DNA of 64,000 nt from an uncultured Selenomonadales bacterium (GCA_947304355.1 CAMZAX010000010.1:1-64000), one strand, 5' to 3'; shown: positions 41,869 to 50,653, numbered from the stretch's first letter. Made by a program: numbers and translations. Notes: a model not told the origin generated them from the sequence alone.

Positions 41869-42458
41869 GTTAAATCGCCTCCAATTTTTTTGCGTTTCGG
41901 ATTGAATTTGTTCATTGCGCTGTCGATACCTTCGCGGAAAATGCAAAGCACGGCGGGCACGAGTTCTTCAAGCGCGGCTGAAATTTTATAGGCGTCTTCC
42001 TGCGTGAAGGGGCTCAAGACGTGATGATTGACCGTCCAATCCTTTGGCGGACGCCCGACGCCGATTCGGACGCGCGGGAAGTTTTGCACACCGCCGAGGT
42101 TTTGAATAATCGATTCGACGCCGTGATGACCGCCGCCGCTGCCTTTCGGGCGCAAACGAATCATGCCGAGCGGCAAATCCATATCGTCATGCGCGACAGT
42201 CAAATCGGGTGCGTCGAGTTTGTAAAAGTGCACGAGCGGCGCGACAGCCTCTCCGCTCAAGTTCATGAACGTCTGCGGCTTGACGATTAAAATTTTTTCG
42301 CCGTCGAGGAAAGTCTCCGCAACGAGCGCGTTGAAACGTTCGCGCCAATCGGACGCGTCGAGATGCGCGGCGAGCCTGTCAGCCAGCATGAAGCCGACGT
42401 TGTGTTTCGTGGCGGCGTATTCGGGCGTTGGGTTGCCCAAGCCGACAAAAATTTTCAC
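41865..42458 (-). CDS. pth: Peptidyl-tRNA hydrolase
   Basis: Releases tRNA from prematurely dropped peptidyl-tRNA. VGLGNPTPEYAATKHNVGF contains the catalytic histidine region, and KPQTFMNLSG, HDDMDLP and GGGHHGVESI are family motifs. 197 residues. GTG start with GGAGG upstream. Its GGAGG-containing 3' end carries the ribosome site for the GT10 gene. Confidence 0.95.
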   Translation of the reverse strand: MKIFVGLGNPTPEYAATKHNVGFMLADRLAAHLDASDWRERFNALVAETFLDGEKILIVKPQTFMNLSGEAVAPLVHFYKLDAPDLTVAHDDMDLPLGMIRLRPKGSGGGHHGVESIIQNLGGVQNFPRVRIGVGRPPKDWTVNHHVLSPFTQEDAYKISAALEELVPAVLCIFREGIDSAMNKFNPKRKKIGGDLT

Positions 42459-42472
42459 GCGTTCACCTCCAT

Positions 42473-44281
42473 TTACTTAGCGGGCGGAGCAGCTATTTCA
42501 CCGCGCTGAACTTGCAGATTGAAAGCCGCCTCCATGATTTGACGACCAATCGGAACAGCTGAGCTTGCGCCGAAGCCGCCCTGTTCGACGATAACCGCGA
42601 CGCTGATTGTCGGGTAATCGAAAGGTCCGTAGCCGACGAACCAGCCGTGGTCTGTGCCCTGCGAATTTTCGGCGGTGCCGGTCTTGCCCGCGATGTCGTA
42701 GGGGAAACCGATAAAGTTGCGCGCAGCCGTGCCATTTACCGTGACGTCGTGCAAACCTTCCTGCACGAGCTGAATAACCCACGGCTCAACTTGCAATTCG
42801 CCGACGAGTTCGGGCTGAAAGTCCTTGATGACTTCCTTGTCCTGCGTGACGATTTGTCTGACGAGGTGCGGCTTGAAACGTTTGCCGTTGGCGGCGATTT
42901 CGCCCATGACCATTGCGGCTTGCAACGGCGTCACGAGGTTGAAGCCCTGACCGATTGCCGCGTCCATGATTTCCGACAGATAAAATTCGTCGCCGTAAAC
43001 GTCCCACTTGTATTCCTTCCAATCGGCAAGTCCCGGCGATTCGTAAGGCAAGTCAATGCCCGTCGTGGAGCCGAGCCCGAACATTCGCGCGTAACTTTCC
43101 AGCAAGTCTGCGCCGAGTCGATTGCCCATTTCGTAAAAGTAGACGTTATCGGAATGCGAAAGCGCGTCGTGGAAATTCAGCCAGCCGAGAGCTTCGCCGC
43201 CCGCGTTGCCCTTGGGAACGAGCCAATGCGTGCCGCTGTCGAAAATCAATTCGTCGGGGGTAACCTTGCCCGCCGCGAGAGCCGCCGTGCCCGTCACAAT
43301 CTTGAACGTCGAGCCGGGCGGGTATTCGCCGGTTATCGCCTTGTTGTCCATCGGGTGATACGGGTTGTTGTTAATGGCGTTCCAGTCCTTTGTCGAAATG
43401 CCGTGCGCGAAAAGATTCGGGTCGAAGGCGGGGCGACTTACCAAAGCAAGCACTTCGCCCGTCTGCGGATTCAAAACGACGGCAGCCGCCGCGTGACAGC
43501 TCAACTGCGATAACATGTCGTCTACGGCTTTTTCCGCCGCCTCCTGCAAATCTTTATCGATCGTCAAAATCAAGTCGTAACCGGGCTTGGGTTCCTTCTT
43601 GCCGAGGATTTGTACGGGCTTGCCCGCCACGTCGACTTCAACTTGTTCGCCGCCGTTTTCGCCGCGAATCTCCTTGTCGTAAATACGCTCAAGTCCGAAC
43701 TTGCCGATGATGTCGCCCGACTTGTAGCCCTGGTCTTTTTTCGATTCAAGTTCGGCGTCCGAAATTTCGCTGACGTAGCCGAAGGTGTGCGCGCCCTCCT
43801 GATTCAAAACGTAGCTCCGCAACGGCTGAACTTCAATGACGACGCCGGGGTAAAGTTCCTTTTGCTCCTCGATAATCGTAACGATGTCTTGCGTCACGTC
43901 GGGGCGAATGCGTATGGGGTCGAAGCCGAAGTGCACGGAAATTTTCTGTTCGATTTCCTCTTGCGGGACGTTCAAAAGCTTTGCGACGCGGGCGACGACT
44001 TCGGGCTTAATCGGTTCGGTGAGCGGCAGGAGCGACACCGAAAAGCCGGGGCGATTGGTAACGAGCAGCTGACCGTTGCGGTCGTAGAACGTGCCGCGCG
44101 GCGCCATTGACGGGATAATCCGAATGCGATTGCCGTCGGCGAGATGCGCGTAATATTCGCCGTCGTAAATCTGCAGGTAGCCGACGCGCGCAATCAGAAT
44201 CGCAATGACGAGCGTGACCATGATTGCCAGCGGTTTGAGCCGCCCGATATATTCTTCGCCGTTGTTGGGGTTGTCAATCAC
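42473..44281 (-). CDS. mrdA: Penicillin-binding protein 2 (MrdA-type transpeptidase)
   Basis: A 602-residue class B PBP for cell elongation. One N-terminal membrane helix (PLAIMVTLVIAILIARVGYLQI), a dimerisation domain with MAPRGTFYDRNG, then the transpeptidase with SxxK in PPGSTFKIVTG, SxN in SHSDN and KTG in AGKTGTAE. GTG 44281 follows AGGAGG by 7 bases and gives the usual size; the ORF track start 44347 is too early. rodA, a frequent neighbour, is not seen. Confidence 0.93.
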   Translation of the reverse strand: MIDNPNNGEEYIGRLKPLAIMVTLVIAILIARVGYLQIYDGEYYAHLADGNRIRIIPSMAPRGTFYDRNGQLLVTNRPGFSVSLLPLTEPIKPEVVARVAKLLNVPQEEIEQKISVHFGFDPIRIRPDVTQDIVTIIEEQKELYPGVVIEVQPLRSYVLNQEGAHTFGYVSEISDAELESKKDQGYKSGDIIGKFGLERIYDKEIRGENGGEQVEVDVAGKPVQILGKKEPKPGYDLILTIDKDLQEAAEKAVDDMLSQLSCHAAAAVVLNPQTGEVLALVSRPAFDPNLFAHGISTKDWNAINNNPYHPMDNKAITGEYPPGSTFKIVTGTAALAAGKVTPDELIFDSGTHWLVPKGNAGGEALGWLNFHDALSHSDNVYFYEMGNRLGADLLESYARMFGLGSTTGIDLPYESPGLADWKEYKWDVYGDEFYLSEIMDAAIGQGFNLVTPLQAAMVMGEIAANGKRFKPHLVRQIVTQDKEVIKDFQPELVGELQVEPWVIQLVQEGLHDVTVNGTAARNFIGFPYDIAGKTGTAENSQGTDHGWFVGYGPFDYPTISVAVIVEQGGFGASSAVPIGRQIMEAAFNLQVQRGEIAAPPAK

Positions 44282-44339
44282 GTTGAATCCTCCTGCCAAA
44301 AAAATCTTTAAAATCAGCGACACGCCGCGTAACTTGAGG

Positions 44340-44468
44340 GCGCGCATGGACGCGCGCCCGCCCGCGTTGAAAGCCGGAAGCTTTCACAGCGGGCATACTG
44401 CATTTCGGGTTGCGCGGACGTTGCGGCAGTTGTGACCTAACGCCCCTGCGAGGCGGCCTTTCTTTTTG
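44340..44468. other. GC-rich intergenic stretch with stem-loops
   Basis: No gene is visible between mrdA and the rhodanese gene. The stretch holds a palindrome-like GCGCGCATGGACGCGCGC at about 44341-44358 and a longer imperfect stem (CCCGCGTTGAAAGC with GCTTTCACAGCGGG, loop CGGAA) at about 44362-44394. Together with the adjacent inverted repeat it looks like a composite extragenic repeat element. Confidence 0.45.
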
Positions 44469-44502
44469 CTACTTTTTCTTTGGCCGCACAAAGAAAAAGT
44501 AG
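44469..44502. repeat. Perfect 14-bp inverted repeat, CTACTTTTTCTTTG type
   Basis: CTACTTTTTCTTTG, loop GCCGCA, and its exact complement. It is preceded by CTTTCTTTTTG on the plus strand. AAAGAAAAAGTA-type inverted repeats of this kind occur as extragenic elements in other bacteria, from memory. It could also act as a weak terminator for the rhodanese gene on the minus strand. Confidence 0.75.
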
Positions 44503-44556
44503 ATCCTAAACATTAAAGTCAATGAAACGTTGAATCAGCGGGACGACCGCCGCCGA

Positions 44557-44970
44557 TTATTTAAGCTCCGTGCCTTCGACTTCGCCCGTCCAATCGATCA
44601 GCCCGCCAAATTCATAAACGCGCTTGTAGCCGTGTTCGACGAGAATTTTAGCGGCATCCTCCGCGCGGCGTCCCGTCCAACAGTAAACCAAAATCATTGC
44701 GTCCTTGTCGGGCAACTTTGAGAAATCGTCGGCGCGCAAGTCGTCAATCGGAACCAACAGCGCGTCGGGAATGTGTTTCTTTTCGTACTCTTCGGGCGTG
44801 CGCACGTCAAGGACAATCGCGTCGGGGCTTGACGCAATCATCGCCTGCGCCTCGTCCTGCGTGATGTGTTTGTATACATTGCCGCCGCAACCGGTAAGGA
44901 ACAAGGAACAAGCGACAAGGGACAAGATTACAAGAAAAACATTACGCATTACGCATTTCGCATTTCGCAT
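44557..44970 (-). CDS. Rhodanese-domain lipoprotein with repeat-derived N-terminus
   Basis: A 137-residue protein. It begins MRNAKCVMRN, then a lipoprotein signal ending in LTGC (Cys about residue 28), then a single rhodanese domain (VLDVRTPEEYEKKHIPDA) with catalytic-loop cysteine in VYCWTGRRA. It would sit on the outer face of the inner membrane and move sulfane sulfur or act in redox reactions. The first residues are encoded by ATTACGC-type heptamers and the signal peptide largely by CTTGTCC-type heptamers. Start ATG 44970 is 10 bases from GGAGG and overlaps the kinase stop (TAATG). Confidence 0.85.
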   Translation of the reverse strand: MRNAKCVMRNVFLVILSLVACSLFLTGCGGNVYKHITQDEAQAMIASSPDAIVLDVRTPEEYEKKHIPDALLVPIDDLRADDFSKLPDKDAMILVYCWTGRRAEDAAKILVEHGYKRVYEFGGLIDWTGEVEGTELK

Positions 44971-44972
44971 TA
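44894..44972 (-). repeat. Two heptamer arrays at the 5' end of the rhodanese gene
   Basis: At 44894-44933 GGAACAA/GGGACAA-type heptamers, and at 44940-44972 ATTACGC/ATTTCGC heptamers, each period 7. They encode the N-terminus and signal peptide of the lipoprotein. The second array matches the one in the purF leader, and the first resembles the one in murE. Confidence 0.7.
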
Positions 44973-47873
44973 TCGCAAGACCTCCGTGAGTGTTTCGATC
45001 ATCTTTTGAATGTCAAGCGGCTTGGCAATGTGGCTGTTCATGCCGGCGTCCTTGGCGGCCTGTATGTCCTCGGTGAAGGCGTTGGCAGTCATAGCGATTA
45101 TCGGAATCTGCGCGAGCTTCGGATTTTTGAGTTCGCGAATTTTTTTCGTCGCCTCGTAGCCGTTCATTACGGGCATTTGAACATCCATAAGCACGCAGTC
45201 GTAATCGCCGGGATTGGACGCCGCAATCTTTTCGTAAGCGACTTTGCCGTTCTCCGCCGTATCGAGCGCGAAACCGAATTCCGAAAGAATCAGCGACGCA
45301 ATTTCGCGGTTGACTTCGTTGTCTTCGACAAGGAGCAACTTAACTTTGCTGAAGTCAATGTACGGCGCGTCGGCGGCTTTTTGTTCGGTGTCAACTTCGT
45401 CGGGGTCGTCGACGACGGGGAAATCGACGCGGACGATAAATTCGGTGCCCTTGCCCAGTTCGGTTTCAACGTCAATGGTGCCGCCCATAAGTTCGACGAT
45501 GCTTTTGGTGATTGACATGCCGAGCCCCGTGCCTTGGATGTTGCTTACGGTGCGGTCGCGTTCGTAGGCGGCGAAAACTTTTTTTGCGAATTCGGGCGTC
45601 ATGCCCATGCCGGTATCTTTGACGCGCAATTCGTAGGAGCCTTTTGATTCGTTGCCGCCCGTCTGCTTGAGCGTGACGGTGACGCAACCGCCTTCGGGCG
45701 TGAACTTGAACGCATTGCTTATCAGATTCAGCAGGACGCGATTGAGGCGCGGCGTGTCGCACATTACGGTTTTGTTCATGACGTGTTCGGCGTTTACGGC
45801 GAAGTCAATGTTCTTGGTTTTCATTTGCGTGGCGAAGAGATCGTAGACTTCGTTCAACGCCTTGACGAGGTTTGACTTTTGCAGGTCGAGTTCCATTTTG
45901 CCCGACTCAATGCGGCTCATGTCGAGAATATCGTTAATCAGCGCGAGCAGGTGGTTGTTCGACGCCTCAATCTTGTCTAGGTAGTCGCGCGTCTTTTTCG
46001 GCAAGCCGGGTTCCTTTTTAATCAGATTCGTGTAGCCGATAATGGCGTTCATTGGCGTGCGGATGTCGTGGCTCATGTTCGACAGAAAAGTTGACTTCGC
46101 TTTATTGGAACGCTCCGCTTGAACTTTTTGGACTTCCATATTGCGTTCGCGGCGCATCATCAAGTTGTAGATGTTGAACATGATAAACAGCGAAATCATG
46201 ACAAGAATCATCTGCATGAAGTTATGGCGCGTCAAAGAGTCGCTGACGAATTGCATTTGGTGTTGCAGGTAGAATTGCGAATCGGCCTTTTCGCGGTCGG
46301 TCGGGGGCACGCCATGTTCGTTGAGTTCTTCGGTGTAGTATTCGCTCAAGTTGCCCAAAACGACTTTGGCGGCGTCGCTGGTCGCCTCGCGCACCCACAG
46401 CATCGACGTGAAGAAAATCAGGAACAGCAACGCAATCCAAGAGATTGTCGACTTGCCGAAACGCCGTTGCTCGTCGTCGCGCTGAAAAATGTAGCGGAAG
46501 AACACGAAGCCCAAGATGCTCCACAGAATCAGAATCAAATAGCTTTCCGTCGACATCGCGCTGACCGTCCAGACGTTGGGCACCATGAAGTACAGGAAAA
46601 AAATCAGCGACACCACGCAGCCGATTGCACCCGTGATTTGCGGCAGTTCCTTGCCGATTTGCCGCGCAGTGATTATCGTGACCAGTGATGTGTAAGTATA
46701 ATCGATTGTCGCGCCGATTGTGTTCACGTCGATAATCCAAGCGATTGCCGTGCGCCCCAGGAACGGTATCGGCAACGACAACAGCATTATAAACAGGACG
46801 GCATTCATAGGCGTGCGGTTTTTGTTGAGCTTGCCGAACCACGCGGGCAACAAGTCGTCGCGCGTCAACGCAAAGATTAATCGGCTTGCGGCAATGTAGT
46901 TGCCGACCAAGCCCGTCACGACGCCGCAAACGCACGTAACTGCCAAAATCACAAGCCCCGTGTCGCCCATAAAAAAATGCACCGCGTGAAACGTCGGCAA
47001 GCCCTCAAGCCCGTCGTAAGCGTCAAGGTTGCCGATATACTCCGTCCAATCGGCGCAACCTGCAGGCAACGTCGACACGGCAAGAATCGTCAGGAAAGTG
47101 TAAGCCAATGCCGCCGCCACGACCGCGCAGAAAAAAATCGCGAACGTCCGCTTTATGGAAAAGGTGAAACCCTCCGCCGACTGCGACACCGACTCGAAGC
47201 CGACGAATGCCCACGGCGCAAGCACGACGATTCCGAAGACTGCCGCGAACGAATCGCCGCTTTCGGGCGGGAAGGCGGGCGCGATTGCAAAAATGTCGAC
47301 GCCGCTCGAAACGACCGCGCCGATACCGATAAGCACGCCGCCGAAAAGGATTATCGCCGCGACGGTTTGCACCCAAGCTGCCAACTTGCCGCCGTACATG
47401 CAGACCGCGCCGAACAGCCACAGCGCGCCCAAACTCAACAGAGCCTCGCCAAGCCAAATGTCAAAGCCCGCTATCGTGTAGTGAAAGCCGAATTGAAACG
47501 TGTCGCCCAAAAAGTTGCGGAAGATAATCGGGAGCGCGGTCGCGTTCGCCCAGGTTATCGCTATGTAAACCAGAATCAAAAACCACGAACTCAGAAAGCC
47601 GTGGTCGTAGCCCAGAACTTTTTTCGCGTATGAGTAAGTGCCGCCGGCGTCGGGATAGCGATTCATCATGAAGTGGTAATTGTATCCGATAATCAGCATG
47701 ATGATGCCGCCGATTGCCATGCCCAGCGCGGTGCCCAAAGGTCCGGCTATCGGCAAGAACGTCGTGCCCGGCATGACGAACGCGCCCCAGCCGACTGCGC
47801 AACCGAACGACAATGCCCAGACGTTCAGCGGCGACAAGTAAGGTTTCAACTTCGTATTTTCTGCAGTATCCAT
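44970..47873 (-). CDS. APC-family amino-acid permease fused to a hybrid histidine kinase
   Basis: A 967-residue membrane protein. Residues 1-460 are a complete-looking APC-superfamily transporter of about 12 helices (SFGCAVGWGAFVMPGTTF, AGGTYSYAKKVLG, WAFVGFES). After a helix near 478-492, an extracytoplasmic stretch and a helix near 552-572 come HisKA (His602 in SHDIRTPMN), HATPase (NLISNAFKF, GTGLGMSITKS) and a receiver (Asp897 in CVLMDVQM). The architecture parallels CbrA, where a different transporter family is fused to a kinase, so the protein probably senses or transports an amino acid and signals. No output regulator is adjacent. Its kinase part closely resembles the gene at 11158-13395. 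The ribosome site is distant (about 15 bases), so the start is less certain. Confidence 0.88.
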   Translation of the reverse strand: MDTAENTKLKPYLSPLNVWALSFGCAVGWGAFVMPGTTFLPIAGPLGTALGMAIGGIIMLIIGYNYHFMMNRYPDAGGTYSYAKKVLGYDHGFLSSWFLILVYIAITWANATALPIIFRNFLGDTFQFGFHYTIAGFDIWLGEALLSLGALWLFGAVCMYGGKLAAWVQTVAAIILFGGVLIGIGAVVSSGVDIFAIAPAFPPESGDSFAAVFGIVVLAPWAFVGFESVSQSAEGFTFSIKRTFAIFFCAVVAAALAYTFLTILAVSTLPAGCADWTEYIGNLDAYDGLEGLPTFHAVHFFMGDTGLVILAVTCVCGVVTGLVGNYIAASRLIFALTRDDLLPAWFGKLNKNRTPMNAVLFIMLLSLPIPFLGRTAIAWIIDVNTIGATIDYTYTSLVTIITARQIGKELPQITGAIGCVVSLIFFLYFMVPNVWTVSAMSTESYLILILWSILGFVFFRYIFQRDDEQRRFGKSTISWIALLFLIFFTSMLWVREATSDAAKVVLGNLSEYYTEELNEHGVPPTDREKADSQFYLQHQMQFVSDSLTRHNFMQMILVMISLFIMFNIYNLMMRRERNMEVQKVQAERSNKAKSTFLSNMSHDIRTPMNAIIGYTNLIKKEPGLPKKTRDYLDKIEASNNHLLALINDILDMSRIESGKMELDLQKSNLVKALNEVYDLFATQMKTKNIDFAVNAEHVMNKTVMCDTPRLNRVLLNLISNAFKFTPEGGCVTVTLKQTGGNESKGSYELRVKDTGMGMTPEFAKKVFAAYERDRTVSNIQGTGLGMSITKSIVELMGGTIDVETELGKGTEFIVRVDFPVVDDPDEVDTEQKAADAPYIDFSKVKLLLVEDNEVNREIASLILSEFGFALDTAENGKVAYEKIAASNPGDYDCVLMDVQMPVMNGYEATKKIRELKNPKLAQIPIIAMTANAFTEDIQAAKDAGMNSHIAKPLDIQKMIETLTEVLR

Positions 47874-47911
47874 ATAACGGGCACCGCTCTCCTTCCGAAT
47901 TTTTTATCGTG

Positions 47912-47939
47912 ATTATACACGAATCGAAGGCAAAGTAAA
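47912..47939 (-). promoter_or_regulatory. Promoter of the permease-kinase gene
   Basis: On the minus strand TTTACT, 16 bases and TATAAT end about 38 bases before the ATG. Confidence 0.6.
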
Positions 47940-47976
47940 GTTGCCGCCTGCCTTGACGCGCCACGCGGGGGAATTT

Positions 47977-48681
47977 TTATTTTGTCAGCGCGATAAAGGT
48001 TTCCTCAAGCGAATGACCCGCGCAGAGATTTTCGGTCGTGTCAAGTGCCGCAAGCCGTCCGCGATTCAAAATCGCCACGCGGTCGCACAAAGCCTCCGCC
48101 TCCTCGATGTAATGCGTCGTCAACACGATTGTTATGCCCTGCGTCTTCAAGTCGGTTATCAGTTCCCAAATTTTGCGGCGGACTTGCGGATCAAGCGCGA
48201 CAGTCGGCTCGTCCAGGAACAAAATTTGCGGGCGGTGAATCAGCGCGCGGACGATAAGCAATCGCCGTTTCATGCCGCCCGAAAGCTCGCGCACGAAGGA
48301 GAGCCGAACTTTTTCCAGCTCAACGAACTTCAGCAGCTCGTCAATTCGTTCGCGACGTTCAAGCTTCGGTAAGCGATGCAGGCGCGCATGAAGTTCCAAA
48401 TTTTCTTCAACGGTCAAGTCTTGGTCGAAGTTCAGATGTTGCGGCACGACGCCGAGCAGGCTCTTGATAAAAATTTCGTTGCCGGGAATCGGTCGCCCGT
48501 CGAAAAGAATTTGCCCCGCCGTCGGTTTCAGTTGGAGCGTCAAAAGTTTAATCGTCGTGGTTTTGCCCGCGCCGTTCTTGCCCAAAAGCCCGAAGACTTC
48601 GCCGCGTCGAATCGTCAAGCTCAAGCCGTCGACAGCTCGCACCGCCCCGAAAGTTTTTTCCACGCCCAAAAGTTCAAGCAC
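47977..48681 (-). CDS. ABC transporter ATPase, exporter (CcmA/NatA-like) type
   Basis: A 235-residue ATPase with Walker A GKNGAGKTTTIK, signature ELSGGMKRRL, Walker B ILFLDEPTVALDP and TTHYIEEAEALCD, the pattern of drug/antibiotic or Na+ exporters. A membrane partner normally follows but none is present: the next gene is the permease-kinase. It may pair with a permease encoded elsewhere. GTG 48681 follows GGGGAG by 8 bases; the ORF track start at 48717 is too early. Confidence 0.87.
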   Translation of the reverse strand: MLELLGVEKTFGAVRAVDGLSLTIRRGEVFGLLGKNGAGKTTTIKLLTLQLKPTAGQILFDGRPIPGNEIFIKSLLGVVPQHLNFDQDLTVEENLELHARLHRLPKLERRERIDELLKFVELEKVRLSFVRELSGGMKRRLLIVRALIHRPQILFLDEPTVALDPQVRRKIWELITDLKTQGITIVLTTHYIEEAEALCDRVAILNRGRLAALDTTENLCAGHSLEETFIALTK

Positions 48682-48718
48682 AAATGTCACTCCCCTGCAA
48701 ACTTTTACGCCGCACAAG

Positions 48719-48747
48719 TTGAAAGATTAATTTTCGTGGTGTACAAT
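48719..48747 (+). promoter_or_regulatory. Promoter of the lysR-type gene
   Basis: TTGAAA, 17 bases and TACAAT, about 60 bases before the LysR ATG and divergent from the ABC ATPase. Confidence 0.7.
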
Positions 48748-48808
48748 ATAAATCGCACTTATTGTAACTTATTTTTCCGGGCTCTTCAAACCAAAGGAAG
48801 TGACGCAA

Positions 48809-49678
48809 ATGGAGCTGAGACAACTGGAGTATTTTCAGATGGCAAGCCGTTTGAAAAACATCACTCGCGCCGCGAGAAAGCTTCGAGTTTCACAGCCGAA
48901 CATCACCGTAGCAATAAAAAAATTGGAAACTGAATTGGGCGTTCAACTTTTCGACCGCAGTCAAAAGCAACTGACCTTGACGCCCGAAGGCGCGGTTTTC
49001 CTTAAGCGAATCGAAATCGCGCTTCGAAATATCGACGACGCCATTTTGGAAGTCAACGACTACAAGCAACTGCAAAAGGGCACAATTAAAATCGGAATCC
49101 CGCCGATGATGGGCGCGTATCTGTTCCCGAAAGTGTTTTCGGGTTTTCGTCGCCTGCACCCAAAGCTTGACGTTTTGCTTTACGAGGAAGGCTCGCTGAC
49201 GATTCGCGAAAAGCTCGAAAGCGACGAACTCGACTTCGGAATCATAATCGTGCCCGACGCCGCGCCGAATCTGAACGTCTTGAAGATGATACGCAAGCAA
49301 CTTATGGTTTGCGTGGCGGAAGACAGCCCGCTCGCCGCCAAGGACGCGATTAAGCCCAAAGACATTGCCGGTGCCGATTTAATCATGATGAAAGAAGGCT
49401 CGTATCTTCGCGAAGTCGTGCAAAGCAAATTGTCCGCGCTGAAAATCACGCCGCGCACCGTCCTCGAATCGGGGCAAATCGTCACGATAAAGGGTCTAGT
49501 CGCTCACAAAGTCGGAATCGCCTTCCTGCTCGACTTCATTTGCGACGACACTCTGGGACTGAAAGCCGTCCCGTTCAGTGAGCCGATTTACGTCGACATC
49601 GGGCTGGCGTGGAAAAAAGATCGTTACGTCTCCAAAGCCGCGCAGGCGTTCGTAGATTTTTGCAAGCAACCGCTGTAA
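48809..49678 (+). CDS. LysR-family transcriptional regulator
   Basis: A 289-residue regulator with an N-terminal winged helix (MELRQLEYFQMASRLKNITRAA...) and a substrate-binding effector domain (KGTIKIGIPPMMGAYLFP). It resembles CysL/CynR-type members, but the effector is unknown. It is divergent from the ABC ATPase and just upstream of an SGNH hydrolase, either of which could be its target. ATG 48809 is 8 bases after AAGGAAG; GTG 48800 is too near it. Confidence 0.92.
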   Translation: MELRQLEYFQMASRLKNITRAARKLRVSQPNITVAIKKLETELGVQLFDRSQKQLTLTPEGAVFLKRIEIALRNIDDAILEVNDYKQLQKGTIKIGIPPMMGAYLFPKVFSGFRRLHPKLDVLLYEEGSLTIREKLESDELDFGIIIVPDAAPNLNVLKMIRKQLMVCVAEDSPLAAKDAIKPKDIAGADLIMMKEGSYLREVVQSKLSALKITPRTVLESGQIVTIKGLVAHKVGIAFLLDFICDDTLGLKAVPFSEPIYVDIGLAWKKDRYVSKAAQAFVDFCKQPL

Positions 49679-49696
49679 CGGAACGAGGAATCAACA

Positions 49697-50638
49697 TTGC
49701 AGATGAAAAAATTTTTGCCGCTGATTTTGTCGGCGTGCGTGCTGTTGGGCGGCGGCGTCGTCGAAGCGAAAAAATTTCCGCGCCCCGTGCTGACCGCCGA
49801 ATTTGAGCAAATGGACTTCGCGCAGCTTTACCCGACGTACTCTTGGCAGCCTATACCGAAGACCGAATTCTACATGGTGCAGGTCGTCAAAGTTGAGGCG
49901 GCGCGCGACAAAATCGTCCGCGAACTGTTAAACACGGAGGGTTTCGATCGCATGACGGATTGGACGCCCTTCACGGAGCCCGGCGAATATTATTGGCAAG
50001 TGCGCGTTGTCGACAGGAACCGCAAGCCGTTGAGCGATTGGTCGGAGAAAAAATTTTTCACGGTGACTGCGCCCGTCAAATACGCGGTGCTCGGCGACAG
50101 TATCAGTCACGGCGGCGCGGCTTACATTCCCGCAGGACAGCTTTCTTGCCAATGGGAAACTTATTGCGACGTGCCGATTAAAAACTTGGCGCGCAGCGGC
50201 GACACCACGAAAACGATGCTTGACCGTTTCGACAACGACGTTCTGCCGTTCAAGCCGCAGGTGTTGCTTATCATGGCGGGGATTAACGACATTCGCACGG
50301 GAGCCGCCGCCGAAGCCGTCATAAAAAATCTTGAGGCGATTCGCGACAAATGCCTTGCCAACGACATGACGCCCGTCTTTTGCACGCTGACTTCGATGAA
50401 TCCCGAACTTATTCGCAGCAGAGGAATTCATTTGACCGACGGCGATTGGCGGCAGGAGCGCGAGAAAGTCAACTTTTGGATAATGCGCACGCCGTACTTT
50501 ATCGACGTTGCGCCCGCGCTTACCGACGAGTTCGGATACCTGCGCGCCGAATTCACGCCCGACGGTTTGCATCCCGCCCTGCGCGGCAAAAAAATAATCG
50601 GCGAAATCATTGTCGACTACCTTAGAAAAAATTTTTGA
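49697..50638 (+). CDS. Exported SGNH/GDSL hydrolase
   Basis: A 313-residue protein with a signal peptide (MKKFLPLILSACVLLGGGVVEA). Residues 30-125 form a beta-sandwich-like or fibronectin-like region (EYYWQVRVVDRNRKPLSDW). The SGNH core follows: GDSISHG (catalytic Ser), ARSGDTT, MAGINDIR (Asn) and DGLHP (Asp-His). It is probably an esterase acting on acylated envelope glycans. The TTG at 49697 has better spacing to GAGGA than ATG 49703. It is followed by a terminator. Confidence 0.87.
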   Translation: MQMKKFLPLILSACVLLGGGVVEAKKFPRPVLTAEFEQMDFAQLYPTYSWQPIPKTEFYMVQVVKVEAARDKIVRELLNTEGFDRMTDWTPFTEPGEYYWQVRVVDRNRKPLSDWSEKKFFTVTAPVKYAVLGDSISHGGAAYIPAGQLSCQWETYCDVPIKNLARSGDTTKTMLDRFDNDVLPFKPQVLLIMAGINDIRTGAAAEAVIKNLEAIRDKCLANDMTPVFCTLTSMNPELIRSRGIHLTDGDWRQEREKVNFWIMRTPYFIDVAPALTDEFGYLRAEFTPDGLHPALRGKKIIGEIIVDYLRKNF

Positions 50639-50653
50639 TTCGGAATCTGTAAT

